NCBI GenBank assembly: GCA_027382625.1
Contig: JAJKFJ010022509.1
Coordinates: 157,309 to 221,308, forward strand
Length of the DNA stretch: 64,000 bases
Reading direction: 5' to 3'
Source: Tetmemena sp. SeJ-2015
Lineage: Eukaryota; Ciliophora; Spirotrichea; Sporadotrichida; Oxytrichidae
Positions 20,307-28,660 of the stretch are shown here, in pieces. Below the pieces are notes generated by a model, which did no database searches, was not told the origin of the DNA, and was given only the letters and a program-made list of their open reading frames with translations. The translations under genes were made by a program, and so were the position numbers. Positions within the stretch are counted from its first letter, which is position 1, and each line of letters begins with the position of its first letter.

Positions 20307-22166
20307 ATGGCCGTCTCCAAAAAACCACTTAACGGATCCCATTCTCGCAACGCCGCCGGCCAGGCAGGCGAACCTGCGGCTGTCGAAGACGAAGCCGCGC
20401 CGCAGAAACGTGGCCGTGGCAGACCGCGCATCCATCCGCCTAAAGAGCAGCCCGCTGCCCAGGTCGGGCCTGATGGCCAGCTGCTCAAACGCCGCCGGGG
20501 ACGTCCGCCCAAAGGCGGTCAGATCGGAGGCATCACGCATTTTGCCAACACCACTCACGATGACATCCACTCTCCTGACGTTCAGGCGCGGCTGCGTGAC
20601 CTGATTCGCACGGCACGTGAGCATGATCACCTGACCTGGGACGACATCAACGAGGCCCTGCCCTCAGGATTCGTCACCCCGGACCTGATGGATGCCCTCA
20701 TCACGCGCCTGCGTGCGATGGAAATCAAGATCACTGACGATGTCGATGGCGTGGCAGCCCGTCACAACGCCGCCCGTGAGCGCATCACGGCGGAGCGTGA
20801 CGCAGCTTCGGCCAAGCTGGATGTGTTTGACGATCCGGTGCGGATGTATCTGCGCCAGATGGGCCAGGTGCCACTGCTCACCCGCGAGCAGGAGATCCAC
20901 ATTTCCAAGCGCATCGAAAAGGCCGACCTGAGCATGCGGCAGTGCCTGCACACCATCGGCTTCATCGGCCAGGCCTACCTGCAGTTTGCAGAAGCCTTGT
21001 GCAATGGTGTTGAACGCTTTGACCGCCTCGTCAGCGACCGCAAGGCGGATGAACGGGATGCTTATTTCAAAAAGCTGAAGCCGCTGCTCGATCAGGCACG
21101 CGATACGCATGAGAAGACCAGCAAGGCTTTCGCCGCCTTCATCAGTTCCGGCCCGCGCAAACGTGCCGCCAGCCAGGAGGAGTTTGAAACCCTGCGCGCC
21201 GCGTTTTTCCGTGTCTGTGAGAAGTTTTACTTCAAATCCAAGATCACCGAGGACTTCGTGACCCTGCTGCAGCAACGGCTGACCGATCTCGGCAGCCTGG
21301 AGCGCAGCCTGAAGGAGCAGCCCGACAACGAAGCCACACAACAGGCCGTGAGCGCCTTTGAGCAGGAGTCCTGGATGACGGCGGCAGATTACCGCACGCT
21401 CATCACCGACACTCTCAAACATGTGGCCGGCTCCACGCGGGCGAAGACCGAGATGATCGAGGCGAATCTGCGCCTGGTCATCTCCATCGCCAAGAAATAC
21501 ACCAACCGTGGCCTGTCCTTCCTCGATCTCATTCAGGAAGGCAACATGGGCCTCATGCGTGCGGTGGAGAAGTTTGAGTACCAGCGCGGCTACAAGTTCA
21601 GCACCTACGCCACCTGGTGGATCCGTCAGGCCATCACCCGCAGCATCGCGGATCAGGCCCGCACCATCCGCATTCCGGTGCACATGATCGAAACGATCAA
21701 CAAGCTCATGCGCGTGCACAAGCAGCTGCTGCAGGAGCTGGGGCGTGACCCTACACCGGAAGAAATCGCCGAGGAAATCCATCTGCCCGTTGATCGTGTG
21801 AACGCCGTGCTGCGTCTTTCCCAGCAGCCCGTTTCCATGCAGGCCAAGGTGGGCGAAAGCGAAGGCGACACCGAATTCGGCGACTTCATCGAGGACAAGG
21901 AGGCGAGCAATCCCATGGAACTCACCGCCATGCACCTGCTGCGCGACAAGCTGCGCGACGTGCTCGACACACTCAACCCGCGTGAGCGCGAAGTGCTGGA
22001 GCAGCGCTTTGGCCTCGGAGACGGTGCCGGACGCACCCTCGAAGAAGTCGGCAAGCAGTTCCAAGTCACCCGCGAGCGCATCCGCCAGATCGAAGCCAAA
22101 GCCCTGCGCAAACTGCGCCACCCCACGCGCATCCGGAAGCTCGGCGGTTTCTTTGGTGCGGGTTGA
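20307..22166 (+). CDS. rpoD: Primary RNA polymerase sigma factor RpoD with AT-hook-like N-terminus
   Basis: This is the housekeeping sigma-70 factor, 619 residues long. Region 1.2 starts near residue 170 ([12 protein letters not shown]). Region 2 contains [17 protein letters not shown] and the -10-reading helix [14 protein letters not shown]. Region 3 has HMIETINKL. Region 4 ends in the -35-reading helix [24 protein letters not shown] Shine-Dalgarno lies just before ATG 20307. The first 75 residues are low complexity and basic and contain two AT-hook-like cores, GRGRPR and RRGRPP, which are not part of the standard sigma architecture. A REP hairpin begins five bases after the stop and may act in transcript end formation or stability. 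Confidence 0.97.
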   Translation: MAVSKKPLNGSHSRNAAGQAGEPAAVEDEAAPQKRGRGRPRIHPPKEQPAAQVGPDGQLLKRRRGRPPKGGQIGGITHFANTTHDDIHSPDVQARLRDLIRTAREHDHLTWDDINEALPSGFVTPDLMDALITRLRAMEIKITDDVDGVAARHNAARERITAERDAASAKLDVFDDPVRMYLRQMGQVPLLTREQEIHISKRIEKADLSMRQCLHTIGFIGQAYLQFAEALCNGVERFDRLVSDRKADERDAYFKKLKPLLDQARDTHEKTSKAFAAFISSGPRKRAASQEEFETLRAAFFRVCEKFYFKSKITEDFVTLLQQRLTDLGSLERSLKEQPDNEATQQAVSAFEQESWMTAADYRTLITDTLKHVAGSTRAKTEMIEANLRLVISIAKKYTNRGLSFLDLIQEGNMGLMRAVEKFEYQRGYKFSTYATWWIRQAITRSIADQARTIRIPVHMIETINKLMRVHKQLLQELGRDPTPEEIAEEIHLPVDRVNAVLRLSQQPVSMQAKVGESEGDTEFGDFIEDKEASNPMELTAMHLLRDKLRDVLDTLNPREREVLEQRFGLGDGAGRTLEEVGKQFQVTRERIRQIEAKALRKLRHPTRIRKLGGFFGAG

Positions 22167-22170
22167 TTCT

Positions 22171-22215
22171 GAAGTACGATGGGCACTCCTGCCCGTCGAT
22201 CAGCGGCACCGCAGG
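22171..22215 (+). repeat. REP element 1, after rpoD
   Basis: The sequence GTACGATGGGCA-CTCC-TGCCCGTCG folds into a 9-bp stem with a CTCC loop and one G-T pair, followed by the conserved tail CAGCGGCACCGC. The inner stem differs from other copies (GGGCA/TGCCC) but stays paired. Confidence 0.85.
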
Positions 22216-22368
22216 CATGCCACGTTCACCTGACACCTTCAACCGAGCTGAGGCAGTGTATCACCTTCGCATCGGAGCCTGCTGCCAGATCATGTCTCCG
22301 CATTGCGGCGGAGCCTTGGGACTGGTGGAGAATGGTTTGCGCCTGCTCGATAACAAGGCAGCCTGCGT

Positions 22369-22407
22369 AAGCGCTGGTCGACAGGCAGGAGTGCCTGTCG
22401 TACTTCC
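22369..22407 (-). repeat. REP element 2
   Basis: This is a reverse-orientation copy: tail GCGCTGG, then stem CGACAGGCA-GGAG-TGCCTGTCG and GTAC. The 9-bp stem is perfect with an AGGCA/TGCCT inner pair. Confidence 0.85.
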
Positions 22408-22422
22408 AAGCAGCGCCTCCGG

Positions 22423-22463
22423 CAGTACGACAGACACTCCTGTCTGTCGGCCAGCGGCACCGT
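22423..22463 (+). repeat. REP element 3
   Basis: A forward copy with perfect stem CGACAGACA-CTCC-TGTCTGTCG and tail GCCAGCGGCACCG. It lies 15 bases from element 2 in opposite orientation, making a REP pair (BIME-like). Confidence 0.85.
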
Positions 22464-22628
22464 AAACACTCACGTTCACGCGACCCCCTCAACCGACCTT
22501 TGCCGTCCCGGTATGCAAGAGCATCTCGTGCATTGCGAAATGGCTCTTGCCACCCTTCCGAGCCTGGAGGGACGGAGCGCCCGATATCAGCGATCTGGGG
22601 AGAACGGAAAGCGATGCAGTCTGCGTGA

Positions 22629-22663
22629 ACGCTGGTCGACAGACAGGAGTGTCTGTCGTACTG
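22629..22663 (-). repeat. REP element 4, immediately before the RAYT remnant
   Basis: A reverse copy (CGCTGGTCGACAGACA-GGAG-TGTCTGTCGTAC) ending seven bases before the transposase start. With element 5 it flanks the transposase gene, as is usual for RAYTs. Confidence 0.85.
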
Positions 22664-22669
22664 CTCCGC

Positions 22670-23290
22670 ATGCGCGTTGTTGGAGGCAAGGACTTCACAC
22701 CTTTTGACTGGGAGGCCGTGGGAAAATCCTACCACAGGCATCTGCCACAGATCGATCAGCCGGGTGCGATTTACTTTGTCACATTCCGGCTGGCGGATTC
22801 GCTGCCGCAGAAGCTTCTGAAATCCTGACCTGCAAGAGTTGCTAATAGAGCATCTACAAAGAAAGCCCAGAAAGAATCCAGCAGCTCTTCAGGTTCATCC
22901 GAACGCTGGCTCGATGCTGGTTACGGAGAGTGCGTGCTGCGTGATGAACGCTGCCGCGCGGAGGTGGCGGAGCGCCTGCTTTTCAAACACGGCGTCGATT
23001 ATGATCTCGGCGACTGGGTGGTGATGCCCAATCACGTGCATGTCCTGCTGCAACCACTCGGCAGCATCTCACTGGATGCGATCATGAAACCCATCAAAGG
23101 CGTCAGTGCCCGAAACATCAATCACCTGCTGGGAAGATCGGGTGCCTTGTGGATGGAAGAGTCGTTCAGTCACATCGTGCGCAGCCTTGAGCAGTTGAAG
23201 AAGTTCCAGCATTACATCCAGAAGAATCCCCTGAAACCCAAGCTGCCTGCGAGCGATTTCAGCTACGAACAACGCTGGCAGATCGCCTGA
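22670..23290 (+). pseudogene. Decayed REP-associated tyrosine transposase (RAYT, Y1/IS200-like)
   Basis: The first part (from MRVVGG, about 52 codons) carries the family N-terminus, with YHRHLPQIDQPGAIYFVTFRLADSLP. A TGA at 22826 ends it. The second part from about 22930 contains the HUH motif in WVVMPNHVHVLL, followed by the family C-terminal helices (FSHIVRSLEQLKKFQHYIQKNP). Between them the plausible coding sequence (LQELLIEHLQRKPRKNPAAL) sits in another frame, so at least two frameshifts separate the halves. The catalytic tyrosine is likely in QHYIQKNP. REP elements lie on both sides. RAYTs are thought to move or maintain REP sequences; this copy is very probably inactive, so any recent REP movement would need an intact relative elsewhere. 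Confidence 0.85.
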
Positions 23291-23932
23291 AGTACGACAG
23301 ACACTCCTGTCTGTCGGCCAGCGGCACCGCAAACAATCCAGGCTCACGCTTCATCCCAAACCAGCCTGTAGCAGCGCAGGGCCTGCGCATGAACCACTCG
23401 GATCATCATGCCAGCTTCGTATGCTTCCGCAACTCCAGCCCGACGATCAAAGGTTTTCGTCGTTTTGGGAACGATGCCGCCTGCGTGAGCGCTGGCCGAT
23501 CCTCTGAAGTACGACAGACACTCCTGTCTGTCGGCCAGCGGCACCGCAAACAATCCAGGCTCACGCTTCATCCCAAACCAGCCTGGAGCAGCACAGGGCC
23601 TGCGCATGAACCACTCGGATCATCATGCCAGCTTCGCATGCTTCCGCAGCTCCAGCCCGACGATCAAAGGTTTTCGTCGTTTTGGGAACGATGCAGCCTG
23701 CGTGAACGCTGGCCGATGCTCTGAAGTACGACAGACACTCCTGTCTGTCGGCCAGCGGCACCGCAAACAATCCAGGCTCACGCTTCATCCCAAACCAGCC
23801 TGTAGCATCACAGGGCCTGCGCATGAACCACTCGGATCATCATGCCAGCTTCGCATGCTTCCGCAGCTCCAGCCCGACGATCAAAGGTTTTCGTCGTTTT
23901 GGGAACGATGCAGCCTGCGTGAGCGCTGGCCG
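23289..23932. repeat. Tandem array of a 217-bp REP-containing unit, three copies
   Basis: Units start at 23289, 23506 and 23723, exactly 217 bases apart, and are nearly identical; the third loses identity near 23932. Each begins with a forward REP hairpin (GAAGTACGACAGACA-CTCC...), continues with a constant spacer and ends in the GCGCTGGCCGA start of a reverse REP. The few differences are single bases. This looks like recent unequal duplication of a REP-spacer-REP unit. Reading frames on both strands cross the units but have no independent support. From 23291 to 23987 there is no other gene. Confidence 0.9.
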
Positions 23933-23987
23933 ACAGACAGGAGAGCCGAGGCTTGGCGAGACAGGCGAAGCCAATCTGTCGTACTTC
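23923..23987 (-). repeat. REP element with enlarged hairpin
   Basis: A reverse REP whose stem halves (CGACAGA and TCTGTCG) are separated by about 38 bases instead of the usual short loop. The insert itself can pair (GGCTTGGC with GCGAAGCC, one mismatch), so the result is a longer two-part hairpin. Its GTAC end touches the stop codon of the next minus-strand gene. Confidence 0.7.
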
Positions 23988-24338
23988 TCACCAGCACACG
24001 CCCACTTCGCGCCGGCCTTCGATGCTGCGCAGGTAAATATATCCCTCGACTTGCTGCGTGGAAAACTCGCCTTCGAGCTGCATCGCTACGCGTTCGTATT
24101 CGCCTCCATCGGTGTCTTCCAGCACATCCAGTTGAGCGAGTCCGGCCTCGTCCACGCTCCAGACTTCGCCTTCAATGCAGACGCCATCCGGTGCGCGAAC
24201 CATGCCGGGATAGCCACCCAGATCAAACATGCGATAAAGCGGGGCCGTGCGGGCTTTCGTCACGAACCGTTGCGTCTCAAGCCATTGGTGGTTATCCCCG
24301 CCGCGCTTCAATGTGCCGTAAACGAATACCAAAGTCAT
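23988..24338 (-). CDS. Gamma-glutamylcyclotransferase-like protein (GGCT/AIG2 fold)
   Basis: This 116-residue protein belongs to the small GGCT/YtfP fold family, some of which release 5-oxoproline from gamma-glutamyl compounds. The N-terminal signature FVYGTLKRGG (residues 5-14) is the substrate loop of the family. The catalytic acid is probably in the EGEVW or VLEDTDGGEY region. The sequence continues as GYIYL, typical of the closing strand. It overlaps the upstream ligase gene by 4 bp (ATGA), so the two are translationally coupled. The true substrate is unknown; many relatives are uncharacterised. The stop codon abuts a REP element. Confidence 0.8.
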   Translation of the reverse strand: MTLVFVYGTLKRGGDNHQWLETQRFVTKARTAPLYRMFDLGGYPGMVRAPDGVCIEGEVWSVDEAGLAQLDVLEDTDGGEYERVAMQLEGEFSTQQVEGYIYLRSIEGRREVGVCW

Positions 24339-25039
24339 GGCAGCGCATCCTCCCGTTCGTTGAGCCAGGAGCCCCGGCTGTAACGCATCTGCGTCAGTTC
24401 ATTCGCACGTTCGATCATGGCATCGGTCATCTCTTCCTTCACCAGCACGTTTTTGGCCAGTTGCGCGGCCCAGCGTGGCCAGAAGTCCTCCGTGAGCAGC
24501 ACCTGCTGCACGCTGCCCTGATGCAGCAGCCCCAGCTTGCCGCGCCGCTGCCCTGCCCCGGCGACTTTTACCTTGTCGCGCACCACATCGTGCATGGCGG
24601 GCGCCACAAAGCAGAACGGGTTCTCGATCAAATCTTCCGGTCCGGCGAGGCGGCTGCCATCGTCCAGCGCCTTGGCCAGCGACTCATGGATCAAGCGGTA
24701 GCTGTCCAGCGGATTGGTCTGTGACCAGGGATGCACCGCAGGCACAATGAAGGAATACGTGAAATCATTCTCATGCAGCACCACGCCGCCACCCGTCCAG
24801 CGCCGCACCACGGGCCACGGCGGCAGGGTCCCCGCCAGCTTGGCCAAATTCTGCGCGTAGCCGATGGTCACCGTGGGCTGATCCCAGCGGTACACGCGCA
24901 GCACCGGCACCTCGCTCTGCTCCAGCCAGGCCTGGTCTGCAGCCATGTTCCACGGGCCGTCATGCGGCGGCGCGTCGAGGTGGAGGATGAGATCGTTGAA
25001 GAGAGGTTTGGCAGAATCCACGCGACCATCATGACTCAT
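24335..25039 (-). CDS. Lipoate-protein ligase A family protein
   Basis: A 234-residue BPL/LplA-fold protein expected to attach or transfer lipoate (or octanoate) to dehydrogenase E2 or glycine cleavage H proteins in the cytoplasm. The lipoate-binding motif RRWTGGGVVLH lies at residues 79-89, and the catalytic lysine is in KVAGAGQRR near 158. The sequence HQGSVQ that follows is also family-typical. It is shorter than E. coli LplA and lacks its C-terminal accessory domain, so it could be an octanoyltransferase of the LipM/LipL type rather than an ATP-using ligase. It is the first gene of a two-gene operon with the GGCT-like protein. Confidence 0.85.
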   Translation of the reverse strand: MSHDGRVDSAKPLFNDLILHLDAPPHDGPWNMAADQAWLEQSEVPVLRVYRWDQPTVTIGYAQNLAKLAGTLPPWPVVRRWTGGGVVLHENDFTYSFIVPAVHPWSQTNPLDSYRLIHESLAKALDDGSRLAGPEDLIENPFCFVAPAMHDVVRDKVKVAGAGQRRGKLGLLHQGSVQQVLLTEDFWPRWAAQLAKNVLVKEEMTDAMIERANELTQMRYSRGSWLNEREDALP

Positions 25040-25103
25040 TTTTCCACACTTGCAGCCCGGATGTTACTTTGGCCTCCGCCGCAGCGTTTAAAGCCCTCTC
25101 ATC

Positions 25104-26858
25104 ATGCTGACCTCCCGCCTGCTCCTGCTCTCCTTTTCTCTGCTTTTCACCGTCCTGTCCCCTGCGGCGGACGACTACCAGCCCGGCCCGGACTCCAAAC
25201 CCCAGGAAGGCGTGCCGAAGGGCGACGTGCTGAAGTTCGAATTCAAGGGCAGCAAGATCTTCCCCGGCACGGTGCGCGACTACTGGGTGTACGTCCCGAA
25301 ACAATACACGCCCGACACACCCGCCTGCGTGCATGTGAATCAGGACGGCATTCAAAATCTCGCACCCGTCGTCTTCGACAATCTCATCGCCAAAAAGGAG
25401 ATCCCGGTGCTCATCGGTGTGTTCGTCATGCATGGCCGCGTGCCGGCGGCAGATCCCGCCACGCAGTTGGACCGCTTCAATCGCAGTGTGGAATACGACG
25501 GCCTGGGTGAGAACTACGCGCGCTTCATTCTCGAAGAACTGCTGCCCGAGGTGGAAAAGATTGTGCTGCCGGATGGCCGCCCGATCCGCCTTTCGCACAA
25601 TGGCAATGACCGCAGCATCGGCGGCAGCAGCAGCGGCGCCATCGCCGCCTTCACCGCCGCGTGGGAGCGGCCCGAGGCCTTCAGCCGCGTGTTCAGCAGC
25701 ATCGGCACCTACGTGGATCAGCGCGGTGGCAACGATTACCCGGTGATGATTCGCAAGGCCGAGCCCAAGGCGCTGCGTATCTTCCTGCAAGACGGCAGCA
25801 ACGATGCCAACGGCACCGGCGGTAACTGGTTCCTCGCCAACAATGAGATGCTCTCCGCGCTGGAGTTTGCGGGCTATGAATCCAACCACGTCTGGGGAGA
25901 CGGCGGTCACAATGGCAAGCACGCCACGGCCATTTTCCCGGATGCGATGCGCTGGCTGTGGAAGGACTGGCCCAAGGTCGTGACGAAAGGTGTGGGCTCG
26001 AAAGCTCCCGTGATGGAAGTGCTCGGAGCTGGTAGCGAATGGCAGCTCGTGGGAGAAGGCTACGGCTTCACCGAAGGCCCGGCGGTGAATGCGAAGGGCG
26101 AAGTTTTCTTCACCGACATCCCGAACAGCCGCATCCACAAGGTGGGGCTGGATGGCAAGGTCTCCGTCTTTGCCGAGAACACCGGCAAGGCCAACGGCCT
26201 CATGTTTGGCCCCGACGGCCGCCTGTTCGCCTGCGCCAGCGGCAACAAACAGATCGTGGCCTATGACGAAACGGCCAAGATGACCGTGATCGCCGAGGGC
26301 ATCGACTCCAACGATCTCTGCATCGGCTTGAACGGCAATCTCTACGTCACCGATCCTCCGCACAAGCAGGTGTGGCTCATCAAACCGAACGGCGAGAAGA
26401 GCGTCGTGGACACGAATGACAAGAGCGGCATCGCCTTCCCCAATGGCCTGCGTTTGACGCCGGACCAGAGCCTGCTGCTCGTGGCCGACATGCGCGGCCA
26501 GTTCATCTGGAGCTACCACATCGAGGCCGATGGCACCCTCTCCGCCAAGCAGCCCTACCACCACCTGCGCATCCCGGATGGCCTGATGGAAAGCGGTGCC
26601 GACGGCATGACGCTGGACACGAAGGGCCGCCTCTACGTCGCCACGCACGCAGGCATTCAGTTCTGCGATCAGGCCGGACGCGTGAACGGCATCATCGCCA
26701 AGCCGCAGCGCAAGTGGCTGGCGAACGTCGTCTTCGGCGGTGCCAGCTTCGACGAACTCTACGCCTGCAACGGCGACAAGATCTTCAAACGCAAAACGCA
26801 GGTGAAGGGCGTGCGCTCCGCAGAGGCCACGATCAAGCCGGAGAAGCCCAGGCTGTAA
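25104..26858 (+). CDS. Secreted fusion of an esterase-D-like hydrolase and an SMP-30/gluconolactonase-like propeller
   Basis: A 584-residue exported protein; the signal peptide MLTSRLLLLSFSLLFTVLSPAA is clear. Residues about 30-285 are an alpha/beta hydrolase of the enterochelin esterase/esterase D type, with the nucleophile elbow GGSSSGAIAAF near 175 and a probable catalytic His in the GGHNGKHAT region. Residues about 305-570 form an SMP-30/gluconolactonase beta-propeller, with GFTEGPAVNAKGEVFFTDI at its start and metal-site candidates in NGLMFGPDGRL and FPNGLRLTPD. Such double-domain proteins occur in Planctomycetes and Verrucomicrobia and probably act on sugar esters and lactones in the periplasm. 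The substrate is not known. It stands alone, divergent from the ligase gene, with only 64 bases between them. Confidence 0.87.
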   Translation: MLTSRLLLLSFSLLFTVLSPAADDYQPGPDSKPQEGVPKGDVLKFEFKGSKIFPGTVRDYWVYVPKQYTPDTPACVHVNQDGIQNLAPVVFDNLIAKKEIPVLIGVFVMHGRVPAADPATQLDRFNRSVEYDGLGENYARFILEELLPEVEKIVLPDGRPIRLSHNGNDRSIGGSSSGAIAAFTAAWERPEAFSRVFSSIGTYVDQRGGNDYPVMIRKAEPKALRIFLQDGSNDANGTGGNWFLANNEMLSALEFAGYESNHVWGDGGHNGKHATAIFPDAMRWLWKDWPKVVTKGVGSKAPVMEVLGAGSEWQLVGEGYGFTEGPAVNAKGEVFFTDIPNSRIHKVGLDGKVSVFAENTGKANGLMFGPDGRLFACASGNKQIVAYDETAKMTVIAEGIDSNDLCIGLNGNLYVTDPPHKQVWLIKPNGEKSVVDTNDKSGIAFPNGLRLTPDQSLLLVADMRGQFIWSYHIEADGTLSAKQPYHHLRIPDGLMESGADGMTLDTKGRLYVATHAGIQFCDQAGRVNGIIAKPQRKWLANVVFGGASFDELYACNGDKIFKRKTQVKGVRSAEATIKPEKPRL

Positions 26859-27197
26859 GAGAGCGTAAAGTTCAAAAAGCGCGAGAGCGTCTTGGTGTGC
26901 GGCGGCAAGCTTTAGCGCGACACCGCTTTCGCGAGCCGGACGGTGGGCTGAAGACGGAGGGCATGCTTCACCCCACGAAAGCGGTGGCTGCGATGCAGGC
27001 TTGCGCCTTGCATCTGCGCGACCGCAGTCCAAAAACGCTGGCGCGAACACGCGGCAAACTGCCTAGCTTGAATTGTTGGAGACGCCAGGCTGCAAGTTTG
27101 GCGTGGTATCTCTGGGTTTGAAATGCCACCGCTGGTGGTTTCCTCCCCCAGACGGGACTTGGCAAGTCCCGCTCCTTGTATGCTTGACGCGTGCGCG
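26859..27197. repeat. Gene-free region with several inverted repeats
   Basis: These 339 bases hold no supported gene. An 11-bp inverted repeat (CACCGCTTTCG at 26921-26931, CGAAAGCGGTG at 26976-26986) frames a 44-base segment, and further small dyads follow near 26990. The whole looks like a dispersed non-coding repeat of the kind common in these genomes, which I infer from texture only. Confidence 0.45.
27153..27171. terminator. Perfect 9-bp dyad between convergent genes
   Basis: CGGGACTTG-G-CAAGTCCCG is a perfect inverted repeat 26 bases past the stop of the minus-strand cyclase gene. It may serve as a bidirectional transcript end. No strong T-run follows. Confidence 0.45.
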
Positions 27198-28364
27198 TTA
27201 GTCCTCCTCCACCACGGCGCGCTTTTGCAGTTCCACCACGGCGTTGAGGATCTTCACGCGGTTCATCTCATGGACTTCCACCTTGGTGCCGATTTCGGGG
27301 ACGAGGGTGACGGTGAGTTCGCCGCCGAGGTGTTCGCGGAATTCTTCCAGGCCTTCGAGGATGGCGGGCTCGCCGCTGCGACCGGTGGTCATCAGATACG
27401 GGGAGGTGGTGGCGAAGCCGATGCTTTCGATGAGCTTCAGCACGCGCTCGCAGGTCTCTTCGCTCAGGATGCCCTGCAGGCGGGAATAGACGAGGTCCAC
27501 GGCCATGCCGATGGCCACGGCTTCACCATGGGCCACGGTGAATTTGGAAATCTGCTCCAGCTTGTGCGCGGCCCAGTGGCCGAAGTCCAGCGGACGGGCG
27601 GAGCCGAGCTCAAAGGGATCGCCGCCAGTGGCGATGTGCTCCACGTGCAGCTCGGCGCTGCGCTGGATCACCTGCTCCAGCGCCTCCTGCTTGAGGGCGG
27701 CGAGATCTCCGGCCATGGCCTCGATCTGCTCAAAGAAAGCGCGGTCACGAATGAGCGCGACCTTGATGGCCTCGATGATGCCGTTGCGGCGCCCACGCGC
27801 GGGCAGCAGCTCCAGGAAGGCGAAGTCGTTCACCACGGCAAACGGGACGGCGAAGCTGCCGACCCAGTTTTTCTTGCCAAAGTAGTTCACGCCGTTCTTC
27901 ACGCCCACGCCGCCATCTCCCTGGCTCAGGGTGGTGGTGGGAAAGCGCACATGGCGGATGCCACGATGCGCGGTGGAGGCGGCAAAGCAGACGAGGTCCA
28001 GCGCGGCGCCGCCGCCGATGACGAAGACGTAGCTGTGGCGGTCCAGCGCGGCTTCATTGATGGCGTCCCAGCAGCATTCCACGAGACGGAAGTCGTTTTT
28101 GCAGGGCTCACCGCCGGGGATGACGATGGGGTCATCCACCATGGTGAAGGTGTCTGCATGCACCTGGCCGTAGGCCATGATGTCGTCGAGCAGATCGCGG
28201 TTGGCCGTGGCGACGGCTTCATCCACAAACACGAGCACCCGGGGGAGCTTGTGCGGCTGGTCGAGGTGAAGAAGATCACGAATGGTATGGTTCCGAGGCG
28301 CGAAGACTTCTCTCGTGAACAAGATTCGGTGGGTGTGCTCTAGCCTGATTTTTTTCTCTAACAT
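27198..28364 (-). CDS. Sugar phosphate cyclase of the 3-dehydroquinate synthase family (EboD-like)
   Basis: A 388-residue NAD- and metal-dependent cyclase. The NAD motif GGGAALDLVCFAAS, the loop FPTTTLSQGDGGVGVKNGVN and the metal ligands (E in GIIEAIKVALIRD, H in GHWAAHKLE, H in VAHGEAVAIGM) are all present. The GVGVKNGVNYFGKKN variant and the N-terminal HRILFTREVF resemble the EboD branch more than housekeeping AroB, which usually has SSVGGKTGVN. The substrate is therefore uncertain: a heptulose phosphate or a related sugar phosphate is possible. I chose ATG 28364 over an upstream TTG at 28391. A UbiA-family gene, EboC's family, lies 3.3 kb away on the same strand. If this is instead the genome's only DHQ synthase, it would serve the shikimate pathway. 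Confidence 0.82.
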   Translation of the reverse strand: MLEKKIRLEHTHRILFTREVFAPRNHTIRDLLHLDQPHKLPRVLVFVDEAVATANRDLLDDIMAYGQVHADTFTMVDDPIVIPGGEPCKNDFRLVECCWDAINEAALDRHSYVFVIGGGAALDLVCFAASTAHRGIRHVRFPTTTLSQGDGGVGVKNGVNYFGKKNWVGSFAVPFAVVNDFAFLELLPARGRRNGIIEAIKVALIRDRAFFEQIEAMAGDLAALKQEALEQVIQRSAELHVEHIATGGDPFELGSARPLDFGHWAAHKLEQISKFTVAHGEAVAIGMAVDLVYSRLQGILSEETCERVLKLIESIGFATTSPYLMTTGRSGEPAILEGLEEFREHLGGELTVTLVPEIGTKVEVHEMNRVKILNAVVELQKRAVVEED

Positions 28365-28660
28365 CAAAGGGGGGCGGTTCTTTGCCTCCAACCGTGCTTG
28401 AGGTCAAAGGGAAAGGGCAAACGTCTGAGAAAGGTGGTTTCTAGCCTGAAGCCCCGATTTCACAATGGATGCAGCATGTTTTCTGCCCCGGCCTCCTGCC
28501 TTCCGGCCACAAAACACCCTCCTGTCCGGGCACCCGTGGAAATAGCCTGCTGGGGTGATTGAGAAGGATACCCCCTCGGATTCAACTTTTCGGCGTCCAT
28601 GAAAACCTCGAACTCAACCCCGCCGCACCGCCAGGACACTCCCGGAAACGGCTTCACGTG

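Larger units (their letters stand above)
22167..22669. repeat. Intergenic REP cluster between rpoD and the RAYT remnant
   Basis: No gene is supported in these 503 bases. They hold four REP hairpins in alternating orientation (listed separately) joined by unrelated filler. Reading frames here only run through the repeats. Confidence 0.8.

Noticed and set aside
20664..22121. 485-codon minus-strand frame opposite rpoD
   Set aside because: RpoD on the plus strand has complete conserved regions; the reverse frame is open because of codon bias.
23289..23932. CRISPR array
   Set aside because: The repeats are 217 bases with no short unique spacers, and there are no cas genes.
23389..24724. Frames with a repeated MNHSDHHASF-type sequence as a possible repeat protein
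   Set aside because: They only read through the 217-bp DNA repeats and then into antisense of two real genes; the repeats are REP-based non-coding DNA.
25029..27050. 673-codon minus-strand frame opposite the esterase/SMP-30 gene
   Set aside because: Same cause; the plus-strand protein has a signal peptide and two recognisable domains.
26714..27121. 135-codon frame overlapping the end of the esterase fusion
   Set aside because: It is a shifted frame of the fusion gene extended into the structured non-coding region, with no independent support.
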